Part shown: positions 35,438-43,989 of the stretch, one piece after another
Numbering within the stretch: the first letter of the stretch is position 1
Layout of the letters: each line of letters starts with the position of its first letter
Assembly (NCBI RefSeq): GCF_003289625.1
Contig: NZ_QMBN01000005.1
Coordinates: 86,998 to 142,342, forward strand
Direction: 5' to 3'
DNA: 55,345 bases
Origin: Microbacterium sp. SMR1
Lineage (GTDB): Bacteria > Actinomycetota > Actinomycetes > Actinomycetales > Microbacteriaceae
The notes under the pieces: model-generated
Told to the model about the DNA's origin: nothing
Seen by the model: only the letters and a program-made list of their open reading frames with translations
Databases searched by the model: none
Translations under genes and position numbers: made by a program

Positions 35438-36619
35438 ATGAGCGACGACAAGGTCGGGCGGTCCTTCTTCGACGCCCTGCGCACCCGAACCGTTGCCACC
35501 GAGACGTCGACGGGAATTCCCCGGGGCCTGCGTTTGGCCACGGCGTACTCCTGGCGGCTGCTCGTGGTCGCTGCCGCCGCGGGAGTGGCCATCTGGATCA
35601 TCATCCAGCTCAAGCTGCTCGTCATCCCGCTGCTCATCGCGATCCTGATCGCGGCACTGCTCTGGCCGGGTCTGCTCTGGATGCTGGAGCACCGTGTGCC
35701 GCGCTGGGCGGCGATCGTGGTGAGTGTGCTCGCGACCATCGCCGTCATCTCGGGCCTCCTCTGGCTCGCGATCTGGCAGATCAGCCGGCAGTGGTCTTCG
35801 GTTCAGGCGAGAACGGTCGAAGCCGTCGGCCAACTTCGTCAGTACCTCATCGACGGTCCGCTCCATCTCACTTCGACGGAGATCGACGGTCTGCTCCAGC
35901 AGGGCTGGGGCTTCCTCGAACAGCAGGCGTCACTTCTGTGGTCGGGCGCGCTCGCCATCGGCTCCACCGTGGGGCACGTCGCGACCGGAGCGCTGCTCGT
36001 GCTCTTCATCCTGCTGTGCATCCTCGCCGACGGCGGGCGCATCTGGCGTTGGGTCGTCCGGCTCTTTCCCCGTCAGGCTCGTCCGGCGGTCGACGGCGCC
36101 GGCCGGACGGGGTGGCGCACCGTCGTGACCTACGCGCGCACCCAGCTGCTCGTCGCGACGATCGACGCGACCGGTATCGGTCTGGGCGCCCTCTTCCTCG
36201 GCGTGCCGCTCGCGGCCCCCATCGCTGTGCTCGTGTTCCTCGGTGCCTTCATCCCCTTCGTGGGGGCCGTGGTCACGGGCGCCCTCGCCGTCTTCCTCGC
36301 GCTCGTCTACAACGGCCCCTGGATCGCGCTGTGGATGCTCGTCATCGTGCTCGGCGTGCAGCAGCTCGAGGGGCACATCCTGCAGCCGCTCCTCATGGGC
36401 TCGGCGGTGAAAGTCCACCCGCTCGCCGTCGTCATCGTCGTCGCCGGCGGTGCGATGATCGCCGGCATTCCCGGGGCCCTGTTCGCGGTTCCGCTGGCCG
36501 CATTCGTCAACGTCGTCGTGCTCTACGTGTCGCGACGTTCGTGGGAGACCGGGGTCGCCCCGCGGCCCGATGAGATGATCTGGAGCACCGTGCCCCGAGA
36601 CCGGAGGAAGAACGCATGA
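35438..36619 (+). CDS. AI-2E family (PerM) membrane transporter
   Basis: 393 aa with about 7-8 transmembrane helices. The family pattern is two N-terminal helices (LVIPLLIAILIAALLWPGLLWML), a cytosolic or periplasmic central region (about 110-165) and a cluster ending in FLGAFIPFVGAVVTGALAVFLALVYNG and QQLEGHILQPLLMG, then GIPGALFAVPLAAF. Homologues are variously described as AI-2 exporters or Na+/H+ antiporters, so substrate is uncertain. Stop overlaps ilvA start (ATGA). Confidence 0.9.
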   Translation: MSDDKVGRSFFDALRTRTVATETSTGIPRGLRLATAYSWRLLVVAAAAGVAIWIIIQLKLLVIPLLIAILIAALLWPGLLWMLEHRVPRWAAIVVSVLATIAVISGLLWLAIWQISRQWSSVQARTVEAVGQLRQYLIDGPLHLTSTEIDGLLQQGWGFLEQQASLLWSGALAIGSTVGHVATGALLVLFILLCILADGGRIWRWVVRLFPRQARPAVDGAGRTGWRTVVTYARTQLLVATIDATGIGLGALFLGVPLAAPIAVLVFLGAFIPFVGAVVTGALAVFLALVYNGPWIALWMLVIVLGVQQLEGHILQPLLMGSAVKVHPLAVVIVVAGGAMIAGIPGALFAVPLAAFVNVVVLYVSRRSWETGVAPRPDEMIWSTVPRDRRKNA

Positions 36620-37842
36620 CCGGACCCACTCCGGCCGACCTCGACGCCGCAGCGGCCGTGCTCGACGGCGTCGTCACCCGCACGCCGATGGAGTACTCCG
36701 AGCACCTCTCGGATCTCCTGGGCGTGCCCGTGCACCTGAAGCTCGAGAACCTGCAGCGCACCGGCTCGTTCAAGATCCGCGGAGCGACCTACCGCCTCTC
36801 CCGCCTCACCGAGGAAGAACGCGCGCGCGGCGTCGTCGCGGCGTCGGCCGGCAACCACGCCCAGGGCGTCGCGCTCGCAGCGCAGAAGCTCGGCATCCGG
36901 GCGACGATCTTCATGCCGCTCGGCGTCCCCGTCCCCAAGCTCCTCGCCACCCGCGGTTACGGCGCCGATGTCGTGCTCGAGGGCGCGACGGTCGAGACGC
37001 CCCTGCGCCTGGCCGCCGAATTCGCCGAGCGCACCGGTGCCGTGCTGATCCATCCGTTCGACCACCCCGACGTCATCACGGGCCAGGGGACTCTCGGACT
37101 CGAGCTCGTCGACCAGGTGCCCGACATCGAAACACTCCTGATCCCGATCGGGGGAGGCGGTCTCATCGCCGGCGTCGCCGCCGCAGTGAAGGGCCGCGCC
37201 GCCGCCGAGGGGCGCCGCGTGCGCGTGATCGGGGTGCAGGCGGAGAACGCGGCTGCGTATCCATCGTCGCTGGCTGCAGGGATGCCGCTCGCGGTCGAGA
37301 CGACCCCGACGATCGCAGACGGCATCGCGGTCGCCCGCCCGGGCGACGAGACGTTCGCGGTCATCCGCGAGCTCGTCGACGAGGTCGTCACGGTCTCGGA
37401 CGACGACATCGCCCGTGCGCTTCTGGTGCTGCTCGAGCGCGCGAAGCAGGTCGTCGAGCCCGCCGGCGCAGTGGGTGTCGCAGCCATCCTCGCGGGCAAG
37501 GTGAGGGCGTCGGGCCCAACGGTCGCGGTGCTCTCGGGCGGCAACATCGACCCTCTGCTGCTGCAGCGCGTCGTCGCCCACGGCCTCGCAGCATCCGGTC
37601 GGTACATGACGCTGCAAATCCCGCTTCCCGATCGCCCCGGCCAGCTGGCTCGCGTCTCGGAGCTCCTGTCGGTCGCGGGCGCGAACGTCATCGAGGTGCT
37701 GCACACCCGCCACGGGCAGGGGCTGCAGATCAGCGAGGTGATCCTCCAGCTGAGCGTCGAGACGCGGGGCGAGGAGCACCGCGCTCAGGTCATCGCGATC
37801 CTCGAGGATGCCGGCTTCGCGCCGACGGTCGTCGCCGATTGA
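36616..37842 (+). CDS. ilvA: Threonine ammonia-lyase
   Basis: 408 aa PLP enzyme that deaminates threonine to 2-oxobutyrate, the first step toward isoleucine. The PLP lysine is in RTGSFKIRGA, the phosphate loop is IPIGGGGLIAGVAAAVKG, and ASAGNHAQGVALAA is family-typical. A single C-terminal ACT-like domain (about 325-408: LQIPLPDRPGQLARVSELLSVAGANVIEVLHTR) matches the short TdcB/IlvA form with one regulatory module. It is translationally coupled to the AI-2E-type transporter. Confidence 0.94.
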   Translation: MTGPTPADLDAAAAVLDGVVTRTPMEYSEHLSDLLGVPVHLKLENLQRTGSFKIRGATYRLSRLTEEERARGVVAASAGNHAQGVALAAQKLGIRATIFMPLGVPVPKLLATRGYGADVVLEGATVETPLRLAAEFAERTGAVLIHPFDHPDVITGQGTLGLELVDQVPDIETLLIPIGGGGLIAGVAAAVKGRAAAEGRRVRVIGVQAENAAAYPSSLAAGMPLAVETTPTIADGIAVARPGDETFAVIRELVDEVVTVSDDDIARALLVLLERAKQVVEPAGAVGVAAILAGKVRASGPTVAVLSGGNIDPLLLQRVVAHGLAASGRYMTLQIPLPDRPGQLARVSELLSVAGANVIEVLHTRHGQGLQISEVILQLSVETRGEEHRAQVIAILEDAGFAPTVVAD

Positions 37843-37867
37843 CAGACGCCGGCGCGAAGCTCGCGGG

Positions 37868-38359
37868 TCACTGGCCCGAGTAGGTCTCGACCTTGACGAT
37901 CTCGACGGAGATGTCGCGCCCGTTCGGCGCGGTGTACGAGGTCTTGTCGCCCTCCTTGAGGCCGAGGATGGCCTCGCCGAGCGGTGACGCCTCGCTGTAG
38001 ACATCGAGCTCTGAGCCGGCCGCGATCTCCCGGCTGCCGAGGAGGAAGACCTCCTCGCCGCCGGCGACGAGCGCGGTGACGACGGTGCCCGAGAGCACGG
38101 TGCCGTCGGATTCGGGAGCCTCTCCGACGGTCGCGTCCTTGAGCAGCTGCTGCAGCGTGCGGATGCGCGCCTCCTGCTTGCCCTGCTCATCCTTCGCGGC
38201 GTGGTAGCCGCCGTTCTCCTTCAGGTCGCCCTCCTCGCGCGCGGCCTCGATGCGCTTGGCGATCTCCTCGCGGCCCGTCGTCGAGAGGTGTTCGAGCTCC
38301 GCGACGAGACGGTCGTAGGCGTCCTGCGTGAGGAAGGTGACGGGAGCGTCGTTCGACAT
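37868..38359 (-). CDS. greA: Transcription elongation factor GreA
   Basis: 163 aa. It rescues backtracked RNA polymerase by stimulating transcript cleavage. The N-terminal coiled coil carries the acidic tip (REEGDLKENGGYHAAKDEQGKQEARIRTLQQLL), and the C-terminal FKBP-like domain includes SPLGEAILGLKEGDKTSYTAPNG. AAGGAGATCAC precedes the ATG. Actinobacterial gene order greA then DUF4307 is kept. It is convergent with ilvA at a 25-base gap. Confidence 0.96.
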   Translation of the reverse strand: MSNDAPVTFLTQDAYDRLVAELEHLSTTGREEIAKRIEAAREEGDLKENGGYHAAKDEQGKQEARIRTLQQLLKDATVGEAPESDGTVLSGTVVTALVAGGEEVFLLGSREIAAGSELDVYSEASPLGEAILGLKEGDKTSYTAPNGRDISVEIVKVETYSGQ

Positions 38360-38443
38360 GTGATCTCCTTGGACTGGCGCGGCGCACAGCCGCCTATGGC
38401 GAACGCCCCGGCATCCGACCGGGGCGCGCAAGAAATGCCTAGA

Positions 38444-38839
38444 CTACGGGATCCAGCAAGAGGTCACCAAACCATTGGTCGCCAGCGCCACGGTCGGGAT
38501 GGTCTCGGTGAACGCTCGTGAGACACCGTCAGCGGCCGGATACTCGACGACCCGCCACCCGACGACGCCGTGCTCGGTGTCCTGGGCCTCGAGGGCGCAC
38601 GCGAGCGGCTTGTCCCGCGCGCCGCTGACCTGGAACGAGACGACCACCGAGTGCTCGTCGATCACCTGGAATCCGGTCGCGTCGGTGTCGACGGAGTCGA
38701 TGGCGCCGGTCACGGTCGTCCAGGCCACGAGTCCGAGAACGCTTGCCCCCACCACCGCGGCGGCACCGATCAGAATCCGCCGGGACCGCTTCTCACGCGT
38801 CCGACCGTAGCGCTGGTCGAGCTTGAGCTGCGTGGTCAT
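38444..38839 (-). CDS. DUF4307 protein
   Basis: 131 aa, single-span membrane protein. A basic N-terminus (QRYGRTREKRSRRILIG) precedes one helix (AAAVVGASVLGLVAWTTV) and an extracytoplasmic beta-rich domain with two Cys (PLACALEAQ; TSCWIP) that could form a disulphide. Function is unknown; conserved upstream of greA in Actinobacteria. GGAGA precedes the ATG. Confidence 0.88.
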   Translation of the reverse strand: MTTQLKLDQRYGRTREKRSRRILIGAAAVVGASVLGLVAWTTVTGAIDSVDTDATGFQVIDEHSVVVSFQVSGARDKPLACALEAQDTEHGVVGWRVVEYPAADGVSRAFTETIPTVALATNGLVTSCWIP

Positions 38840-38871
38840 GATGACGGTCTCCGGGGTGGTTCTGACGGGAT

Positions 38872-38877
38872 TAGGCT
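38872..38877 (+). promoter_or_regulatory. -10 element for the small membrane protein gene
   Basis: TAGGCT about 43 bases upstream of the ATG. The gene has its own GAGGA ribosome site. Confidence 0.35.
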
Positions 38878-38919
38878 GGTGGTTCCAGGCTAAGCGCTTC
38901 TCGCGCAGATCGAGGAACC

Positions 38920-39165
38920 ATGAACTCCCTCCTGTGGCTCACGTCGGCGGCGACACCGCTCCCCGAGATCACGGTTGACCCCACGTCGGTCACGCCTGGC
39001 CCGTGGGGCTTCGGAGCGATCGTGATCCTGACGATCGCCGTCGTGCTCCTCCTGCTCGACATGCTGCGACGGGTACGTCGGGGCCGATACCGTGCCGAGG
39101 TGCGCGAGCAGCTCGACGAAGAGGATGCCGCAGCTCGCGGCGAACGGGACGCCGACACGCGCTGA
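38920..39165 (+). CDS. Small single-span membrane protein
   Basis: 81 aa. A short secreted/N-out segment (about 30 aa) precedes one strong transmembrane helix (FGAIVILTIAVVLLLLDML) and a basic then acidic cytosolic tail (RRVRRGRYRAEVREQLDEEDAA). It resembles the small proteins found next to mycothiol S-conjugate amidase genes in this region of other Actinobacteria. No such amidase gene is present here. GAGGA precedes the ATG. Confidence 0.75.
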   Translation: MNSLLWLTSAATPLPEITVDPTSVTPGPWGFGAIVILTIAVVLLLLDMLRRVRRGRYRAEVREQLDEEDAAARGERDADTR

Positions 39166-39199
39166 CCTACGGGGCCGTCGGCCTCGCCCCTCCGCGACC

Positions 39200-39925
39200 T
39201 CAGCCCGCGTGATACGCGGGCTCGAGCGCGATGAGGAGGCACGCCGTCCAGTGGCAGAGGAATGCCAGGACCGTGCAGACGTGGAAGATCTCGTGGAAGC
39301 CGAAGTGGCCCGGCCACGGGTTCGGCTTCTTCAGCGCGTAGACCACCGCGCCGCCGCTGTAGAGCAGGCCGCCGATGATCACCAGGATCATCATGGCGGC
39401 GTTGGCCTGGAACAGCGGAACGATGTACATCACCGCGGCCCAGCCCAGCGCGAGATAGAGCGCGACATAGAGCCAGCGCGGTGCGTGTATCCAGAACACG
39501 CGGAAGAAGATGCCCGCGATTGCTCCGCCCCACACCAGCGACAGCAGCAGCACCGTCTGCTCGGTGGGAAGGGCCAGCACCGCCAGCGGCGTGTACGTTC
39601 CGGCGATCAGGAGAAGGATGTTCGCGTGGTCGATCCGCTTGAGGATCGCCTTGGTGCGCGTCTTCCAGTCGAACCGGTGGTAGAGCGCGGAGTTGCCGAA
39701 CAGCAGCAGCGAGGTGGTCATGAACACGGCGCTCGCCCACTTGGCCGGCGCACCCTGTGCGAGCACGATCAGAACGATGCCTGCGGCGATCGCGACGGGG
39801 AAGGTCGCCGCGTGGATCCAGCCCCGCCACGACGGGCGCAGCTCGACCTGAGCGCTGACGGCAGCGGCGTCCAATAGGGGAAGCTGGGGCATCTCGACGC
39901 CCTCATCGGGTGCGGGTCGGGTCAC
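39200..39925 (-). CDS. trhA: Hemolysin III / TrhA-type PAQR membrane protein
   Basis: 241 aa, seven transmembrane helices of the PAQR/hemolysin III superfamily. Metal-site motifs are visible: Ser and His in LFGNSALYHRFDW, Asp in DHANILLLIAGTYTP, and the late histidines in HEIFHVCTVLAF. In bacteria the family has been linked to membrane-lipid homeostasis rather than hemolysis. The GTG start follows TACGCT by six bases. It is divergent from uppS, the usual actinobacterial pairing. Confidence 0.92.
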   Translation of the reverse strand: MTRPAPDEGVEMPQLPLLDAAAVSAQVELRPSWRGWIHAATFPVAIAAGIVLIVLAQGAPAKWASAVFMTTSLLLFGNSALYHRFDWKTRTKAILKRIDHANILLLIAGTYTPLAVLALPTEQTVLLLSLVWGGAIAGIFFRVFWIHAPRWLYVALYLALGWAAVMYIVPLFQANAAMMILVIIGGLLYSGGAVVYALKKPNPWPGHFGFHEIFHVCTVLAFLCHWTACLLIALEPAYHAG

Positions 39926-39931
39926 AACACG

Positions 39932-39937
39932 AGCGTA
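39932..39937 (-). promoter_or_regulatory. -10 element for leaderless trhA
   Basis: TACGCT (minus strand), then CGTGTT, then GTG. Confidence 0.5.
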
Positions 39938-39976
39938 CGCTCTGGCATATGCCAGCGTTCACATGAGGGCGAGGAG

Positions 39977-39982
39977 TAACGT
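39977..39982 (+). promoter_or_regulatory. -10 element for leaderless uppS
   Basis: TAACGT, then AGGGGA, then GTG. The AGGGG might also serve as a close ribosome site. Confidence 0.4.
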
Positions 39983-39988
39983 AGGGGA

Positions 39989-40765
39989 GTGGCTGCGAAC
40001 CGCGGACGAGGACCCCTCTATCGCCTGTATGCGTCCCGGCTGCGCCGGCACCTGACGCCGGAGACCGTTCCGCATCACGTCGCGATGATGATCGACGGCA
40101 ACCGTCGGTGGGCGCGCCAGGCGGGTTACCCCACGCCCGCCGAGGGCCACCGCGCCGGAGCCGCGAAGATGCACGAGTTCCTACGCTGGTGCGACGAGCT
40201 CGGCATCCGCGTCGTCTCGCTCTATCTGCTCTCGCACGACAACCTCGCCAAGCGCGACTCGCGCGAACTCGCCGACCTGCTCGAGATCATCGCCGAGCTG
40301 GCCGAGACGCTCTCGAGCGAGCCGGGGTGGCGCGTGCAGCACGTGGGCCGCGCGGGCCAGCTGCCCGAGGATCTCGCCCGCGTGCTCGCCAAGGCGGAGG
40401 ACCGCACGCGCGAGAACACCGGTCTGCACGTCAACCTCGCCGTGGGTTACGGCGGGCGGGGCGAGATCGTGGATGCGGTGCGGAGCATCATCACGAGCCA
40501 CCACGAGCGCGGCGGATCTATGGAGGAGCTCGCGGAGAGTCTGACGCCCGAGCAGATCGGCGAGCACCTCTACACCGGTGGCCAGGCCGACCCCGATCTC
40601 GTCATCCGCACCTCCGGCGAGCAGCGCCTCAGCGACTTCTTGCTCTGGCAATCGGCGCACAGCGAGTTCTACTTCGTCGAGGCGCTCGGACCCGACCTGC
40701 GTGAAGTGGACTTCCTGCGCGCGATTCGCGACTTCGCGACGCGCGACCGCCGCTTCGGCGGCTGA
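39989..40765 (+). CDS. uppS: Isoprenyl (cis-prenyl) transferase
   Basis: 258 aa. It condenses isopentenyl diphosphate onto an allylic diphosphate to make polyprenyl carrier lipid for wall synthesis. Catalytic Asp is in VAMMIDGNRRWAR, followed by GHRAGAAKMHEFLRWC, the conserved SLYLLSHDNLAKR and the C-terminal DPDLVIRTSGEQRLSDFLLWQSAHSEFYF. Actinobacteria carry short-chain and decaprenyl-type versions; the chain length cannot be assigned. Confidence 0.95.
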   Translation: MAANRGRGPLYRLYASRLRRHLTPETVPHHVAMMIDGNRRWARQAGYPTPAEGHRAGAAKMHEFLRWCDELGIRVVSLYLLSHDNLAKRDSRELADLLEIIAELAETLSSEPGWRVQHVGRAGQLPEDLARVLAKAEDRTRENTGLHVNLAVGYGGRGEIVDAVRSIITSHHERGGSMEELAESLTPEQIGEHLYTGGQADPDLVIRTSGEQRLSDFLLWQSAHSEFYFVEALGPDLREVDFLRAIRDFATRDRRFGG

Positions 40766-40859
40766 CGCGCCAAGCACGGCACGCAGAGTTCACGTTGGCG
40801 AAACCTTCGCGGGCGTGTCGCGCTGGCGGGCTGCCGGTCGCCCGTCGTACTGTCATCGC

Positions 40860-40878
40860 AACGGGCACGGCGCCCGTT
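40860..40878 (+). other. Hairpin in PIN-PhoH upstream region
   Basis: AACGGGC-ACGGC-GCCCGTT about 80 bases before the start, in the 192-base gap after uppS. It could be a terminator for uppS or a leader element. I see no antitoxin-like gene in the gap. Confidence 0.4.
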
Positions 40879-40957
40879 CGAGTCGGCCTTCTCACGACTC
40901 GTGACCCCTGGTCGACTCGTGTGAATCGGGTGAGACACCCGAGGCGGGGAGTGGGTT

Positions 40958-42313
40958 GTGGCCGCACGAGCAACAGAGCAGCAGCGTCGCGTCATCCACG
41001 GCGGAGGTGACGAGCTCGACCAGGAGCTGCGCACCTACGTGCTGGACACGTCGGTCCTGCTGAGTGATCCGCGAGCATTGTTCCGCTTCGCCGAGCACTC
41101 GGTCGTCGTCCCCGTCGTGGTCGTCACCGAGCTCGAGGGCAAGCGGCACGATCCCGAGATCGGCTATTTCGCCCGCCAGGCGCTGCGCCACCTCGACGAC
41201 CTGCGGGTCGAGCACGGTCGGCTCGACTTCCCCGTTCCCGTCGGCGAGGGCGGCACCCTGCGGGTGGAGCTGACGAACACCGACCCCTCGGTGCTCCCCG
41301 CCGGGATGCGGCTGGGTGACAACGACACGCGCATCCTCGCCGTCGCGATGCACCTCGCTCAGGAGGGGCAGCCGGTCACGGTCGTCTCGAAAGACCTGCC
41401 GATGCGGGTCAAGGCGGCTTCGCTGGGCATCAGCGCGGAGGAGTACCTCGCCGAGCAGGCCGTGGACTCCGGATGGACCGGCATCGCGAACATCGACCTC
41501 TCCGGCGATGAGATGAGCGATCTCTACGAGAGCGAGGTCGCCACGAGTGACGAGGTGCGCGGCGTCCCGGTCAACACCGGGCTGGTCATCCACTCCGAGC
41601 GGGGGTCTGCCCTCGGGCGCGTGACGGGGCCGGGCTCGTTCCGCCTCGTGCGGGGCGATCGTGACGTGTTCGGACTGCACGGACGCTCGGCGGAGCAGCG
41701 GATCGCGATCGACCTCCTGCTCGACCCGGATGTCGGCATCGTCTCGCTCGGCGGTCGCGCGGGCACGGGAAAGTCCGCGCTCGCGCTGTGCGCTGCCCTC
41801 GAGTCGGTGCTCGAACGGCAGCAGCAGCGCAAGATCATCGTCTTCCGCCCGCTCTTCGCCGTCGGCGGACAGGAGCTCGGGTACCTTCCCGGCGACGCCC
41901 AGGAGAAGATGAACCCCTGGGGTCAGGCCATCTTCGACACTCTGGGCTCGGTCGTGTCGGGCAACGTGGTCGAGGAGATCATCGCGCGCGGGCTGCTCGA
42001 GGTGCTGCCGCTGACGCACATCCGCGGTCGCTCGTTGCACGATGCCTTCGTCATCGTCGACGAGGCCCAGTCGCTCGAGCGCAACGTGCTGCTGACGGTC
42101 CTCAGCCGCATCGGTCAGAACTCCCGCGTCGTCCTCACCCACGACGTCGGCCAGCGCGACAACCTGCGGGTCGGCCGGCACGACGGCATCGCCTCCGTGA
42201 TCGAGACGCTCAAGGGCCACGACCTGTTCGGCCACGTGACGCTCACGCGCTCGGAGCGGTCGGCGATCGCGGCGCTCGTGACGGATCTGCTCGAGGCAGG
42301 CGAACTCAGCTGA
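40958..42313 (+). CDS. PIN-PhoH2 ribonuclease/ATPase
   Basis: 451 aa fusion. N-terminal PIN nuclease with its acidic residues ([36 protein letters not shown]) at about residues 20-150. A linker precedes a C-terminal PhoH P-loop ATPase with Walker [20 protein letters not shown] and Walker [15 protein letters not shown], then [13 protein letters not shown]. PhoH2 proteins couple RNA unwinding to cleavage and in mycobacteria are paired with a small upstream antitoxin (PhoAT). No such partner is visible here. GGGGAG lies eight bases before the GTG. Confidence 0.93.
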   Translation: MAARATEQQRRVIHGGGDELDQELRTYVLDTSVLLSDPRALFRFAEHSVVVPVVVVTELEGKRHDPEIGYFARQALRHLDDLRVEHGRLDFPVPVGEGGTLRVELTNTDPSVLPAGMRLGDNDTRILAVAMHLAQEGQPVTVVSKDLPMRVKAASLGISAEEYLAEQAVDSGWTGIANIDLSGDEMSDLYESEVATSDEVRGVPVNTGLVIHSERGSALGRVTGPGSFRLVRGDRDVFGLHGRSAEQRIAIDLLLDPDVGIVSLGGRAGTGKSALALCAALESVLERQQQRKIIVFRPLFAVGGQELGYLPGDAQEKMNPWGQAIFDTLGSVVSGNVVEEIIARGLLEVLPLTHIRGRSLHDAFVIVDEAQSLERNVLLTVLSRIGQNSRVVLTHDVGQRDNLRVGRHDGIASVIETLKGHDLFGHVTLTRSERSAIAALVTDLLEAGELS

Positions 42314-42320
42314 TCCCGGA

Positions 42321-42355
42321 TGAGGTCGGCCTCCGGAACAACGGGGCCGACCTCA
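42321..42355. terminator. Bidirectional terminator, PIN-PhoH / response regulator
   Basis: TGAGGTCGGCC and GGCCGACCTCA, 11-bp perfect arms, 13-base loop. The right arm contains the stop codon of the minus-strand response regulator. Confidence 0.75.
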
Positions 42356-43006
42356 ATCCCAGCGGTACCCCTCGCCGCGTACCGTGACGATGCGCGAGGC
42401 GCCGACCTTGCCCCGCAGGTAGCGCACGTAGACGTCGACGACGTTCGACCCCGGGTCGAAGTCGAGCTCCCAGACGCGGCTCAGCAGTGTCTCGCGGCTG
42501 AGCACCTCGCCGGCATGGCGGAGGAACTGCTCAGCGAGCGCGAACTCTCGTGCGGAGAGGTCGATGTCGCGACCGTCGACGGTCGCGCGTCGGGTCAGCA
42601 TGTCGAGGCTGACGCCGTCGCGGGTGATCACGGTCGTCGGGCCCGCGCTCTCGCGCAGCCGCGAGCGTACCCGGGCGAGGAGTTCGGCGACGACGAACGG
42701 CTTGGACACGTAGTCGCTCGCCCCCGCATCCAACCCTTCGACGGTGTCGTTCGTTCCGCTCCGAGCGGTGAGCATGATGACGGGCACGGCCGATCCAGAC
42801 GCGCGGAGGCGGCGCAGCACCTCGAACCCATCGATTCCCGGAAGCCCGACGTCGAGGATGACGAGGTCGACCTCCTCGCCCTCAAGCAGGTCGAGCGCCG
42901 TCTCACCGTCCTCGGCGACGAGCGGCTCCATGTCGGCGGTGCGTACCGCACGCTCCAGGAGGCCGATGATGTGGGGCTCGTCGTCGACGAGCAGGATGCG
43001 GGTCAT
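42353..43006 (-). CDS. OmpR-family response regulator
   Basis: 217 aa. Receiver: acidic pair DD8-9, phospho-acceptor Asp52 (VILDVGLPG), Thr80, Lys102 (DYVSKPFVVAELLARVR). DNA-binding winged helix: DIDLSAREFALAEQFLRHAGEVLSRETLLSRVWELDFDPGSNVVDVYVRYLRGKV and wing VTVRGEGY. AAGGAGA precedes the ATG, which overlaps the kinase stop (ATGA). Targets unknown. Confidence 0.94.
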   Translation of the reverse strand: MTRILLVDDEPHIIGLLERAVRTADMEPLVAEDGETALDLLEGEEVDLVILDVGLPGIDGFEVLRRLRASGSAVPVIMLTARSGTNDTVEGLDAGASDYVSKPFVVAELLARVRSRLRESAGPTTVITRDGVSLDMLTRRATVDGRDIDLSAREFALAEQFLRHAGEVLSRETLLSRVWELDFDPGSNVVDVYVRYLRGKVGASRIVTVRGEGYRWD

Positions 43007-43977
43007 CCGATCTCCTTGCGCTGGAGGACGACCTCGTCGGCCCGCACCGGCGCGGGGAGGCGCCGGGCCGAGCGGAGCGGGATCGTGATGGTGAAGGTAG
43101 CGCCGCCGCCCGCGGTCTCCGTGACCGTGCACGAACCGCCGTGGCCCTTCGCGATCGCATCGACGATGGCGAGGCCGAGACCCGAGCCGCCGACCGACCG
43201 CCGGCGACCGCCGCGATCGAATCTGCGGAAGATGCGATGCCGGGCCGCGGGCGGGATGCCGGGGCCGTGGTCGCGCACCCAGAGGTGGAAGGCGCCCGCG
43301 TAAATGCCGCTGCCGAGCTCGATCGCGGTTCCCACCGGGGTGTGCTTGGCGGCGTTGTCGGCCAGCTGCAGCCATGCCTGGAGCAGGCGGTCGGCGTCGC
43401 CGTGGATGATCCCGCGCTGCGTCGATTCGACGGCCCAATCGTGCCCGGGGATGACGGTGACGAGGTCGACCACGCGCTGGGTCAGGCTCTCGATGTCGAC
43501 CTCGTCGAGGGCGAACCGCTCGCCCTCGACCGAGGCCAAGAGATCGATGTCACCGATGAGGCGGGTCATGCGGTCGAGTTCGCCGATCGAGATCTCGCGG
43601 ACGGCGTCGACATCCGCCGGGTCATCGGCATCGACGAGTTCGAGGTGCCCCCTCACGATGGCGATCGGTGTCTTGAGCTCGTGACGCACGTCGTCGAGCA
43701 GACGTCGTTGGGCCTCGACCGCCGCGTCGAAGGCGTCCTGAGCCGCCGCCTCGCGCGGCGGGGTGGCCAGGAGCGGCCAGCCGACGAGCCATACCGTCAC
43801 AAGAGTGCCGGCGCCGGCCACGGCGAAGACCAGAACAGCCGCCCAGGGGAGCTCGACTCCGAGCAGCAGGAACACCAGCAGCGAGCCGATCGCGGCGACG
43901 ACGAAGCCGGCGCACACGATCGCGAGGACGATCCCCAGGATGCGTGCGCGCCGGGCTTCCGACCGCGACGGGTTCAC
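43003..43977 (-). CDS. Sensor histidine kinase with minimal sensor region
   Basis: 324 aa. Two transmembrane helices (about 12-40 and 44-70) are joined by only a few residues, so it has no extracytoplasmic domain and may sense within the membrane. HisKA has His99 in LLDDVRHELKTPIAIVRG, and the ATPase domain carries LADNAAKHTPVG, DHGPGIPP and GGSGLGLAIVDAIA. There is no clear HAMP domain. The GTG start follows GATAAT by six bases; this -10 overlaps the fumC stop codon. Confidence 0.92.
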   Translation of the reverse strand: MNPSRSEARRARILGIVLAIVCAGFVVAAIGSLLVFLLLGVELPWAAVLVFAVAGAGTLVTVWLVGWPLLATPPREAAAQDAFDAAVEAQRRLLDDVRHELKTPIAIVRGHLELVDADDPADVDAVREISIGELDRMTRLIGDIDLLASVEGERFALDEVDIESLTQRVVDLVTVIPGHDWAVESTQRGIIHGDADRLLQAWLQLADNAAKHTPVGTAIELGSGIYAGAFHLWVRDHGPGIPPAARHRIFRRFDRGGRRRSVGGSGLGLAIVDAIAKGHGGSCTVTETAGGGATFTITIPLRSARRLPAPVRADEVVLQRKEIG

Positions 43978-43983
43978 CCTCCG

Positions 43984-43989
43984 ATTATC
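43984..43989 (-). promoter_or_regulatory. -10 element for the kinase-regulator operon
   Basis: GATAAT (minus strand), then CGGAGG, then GTG. CGGAGG abuts the start too closely to be a normal ribosome site, favouring leaderless initiation. Confidence 0.5.

Noticed and set aside
40766..40957. PhoAT-like antitoxin upstream of the PIN-PhoH gene
   Set aside because: Short frames in the gap are out of phase, Arg-rich and lack ribosome sites.
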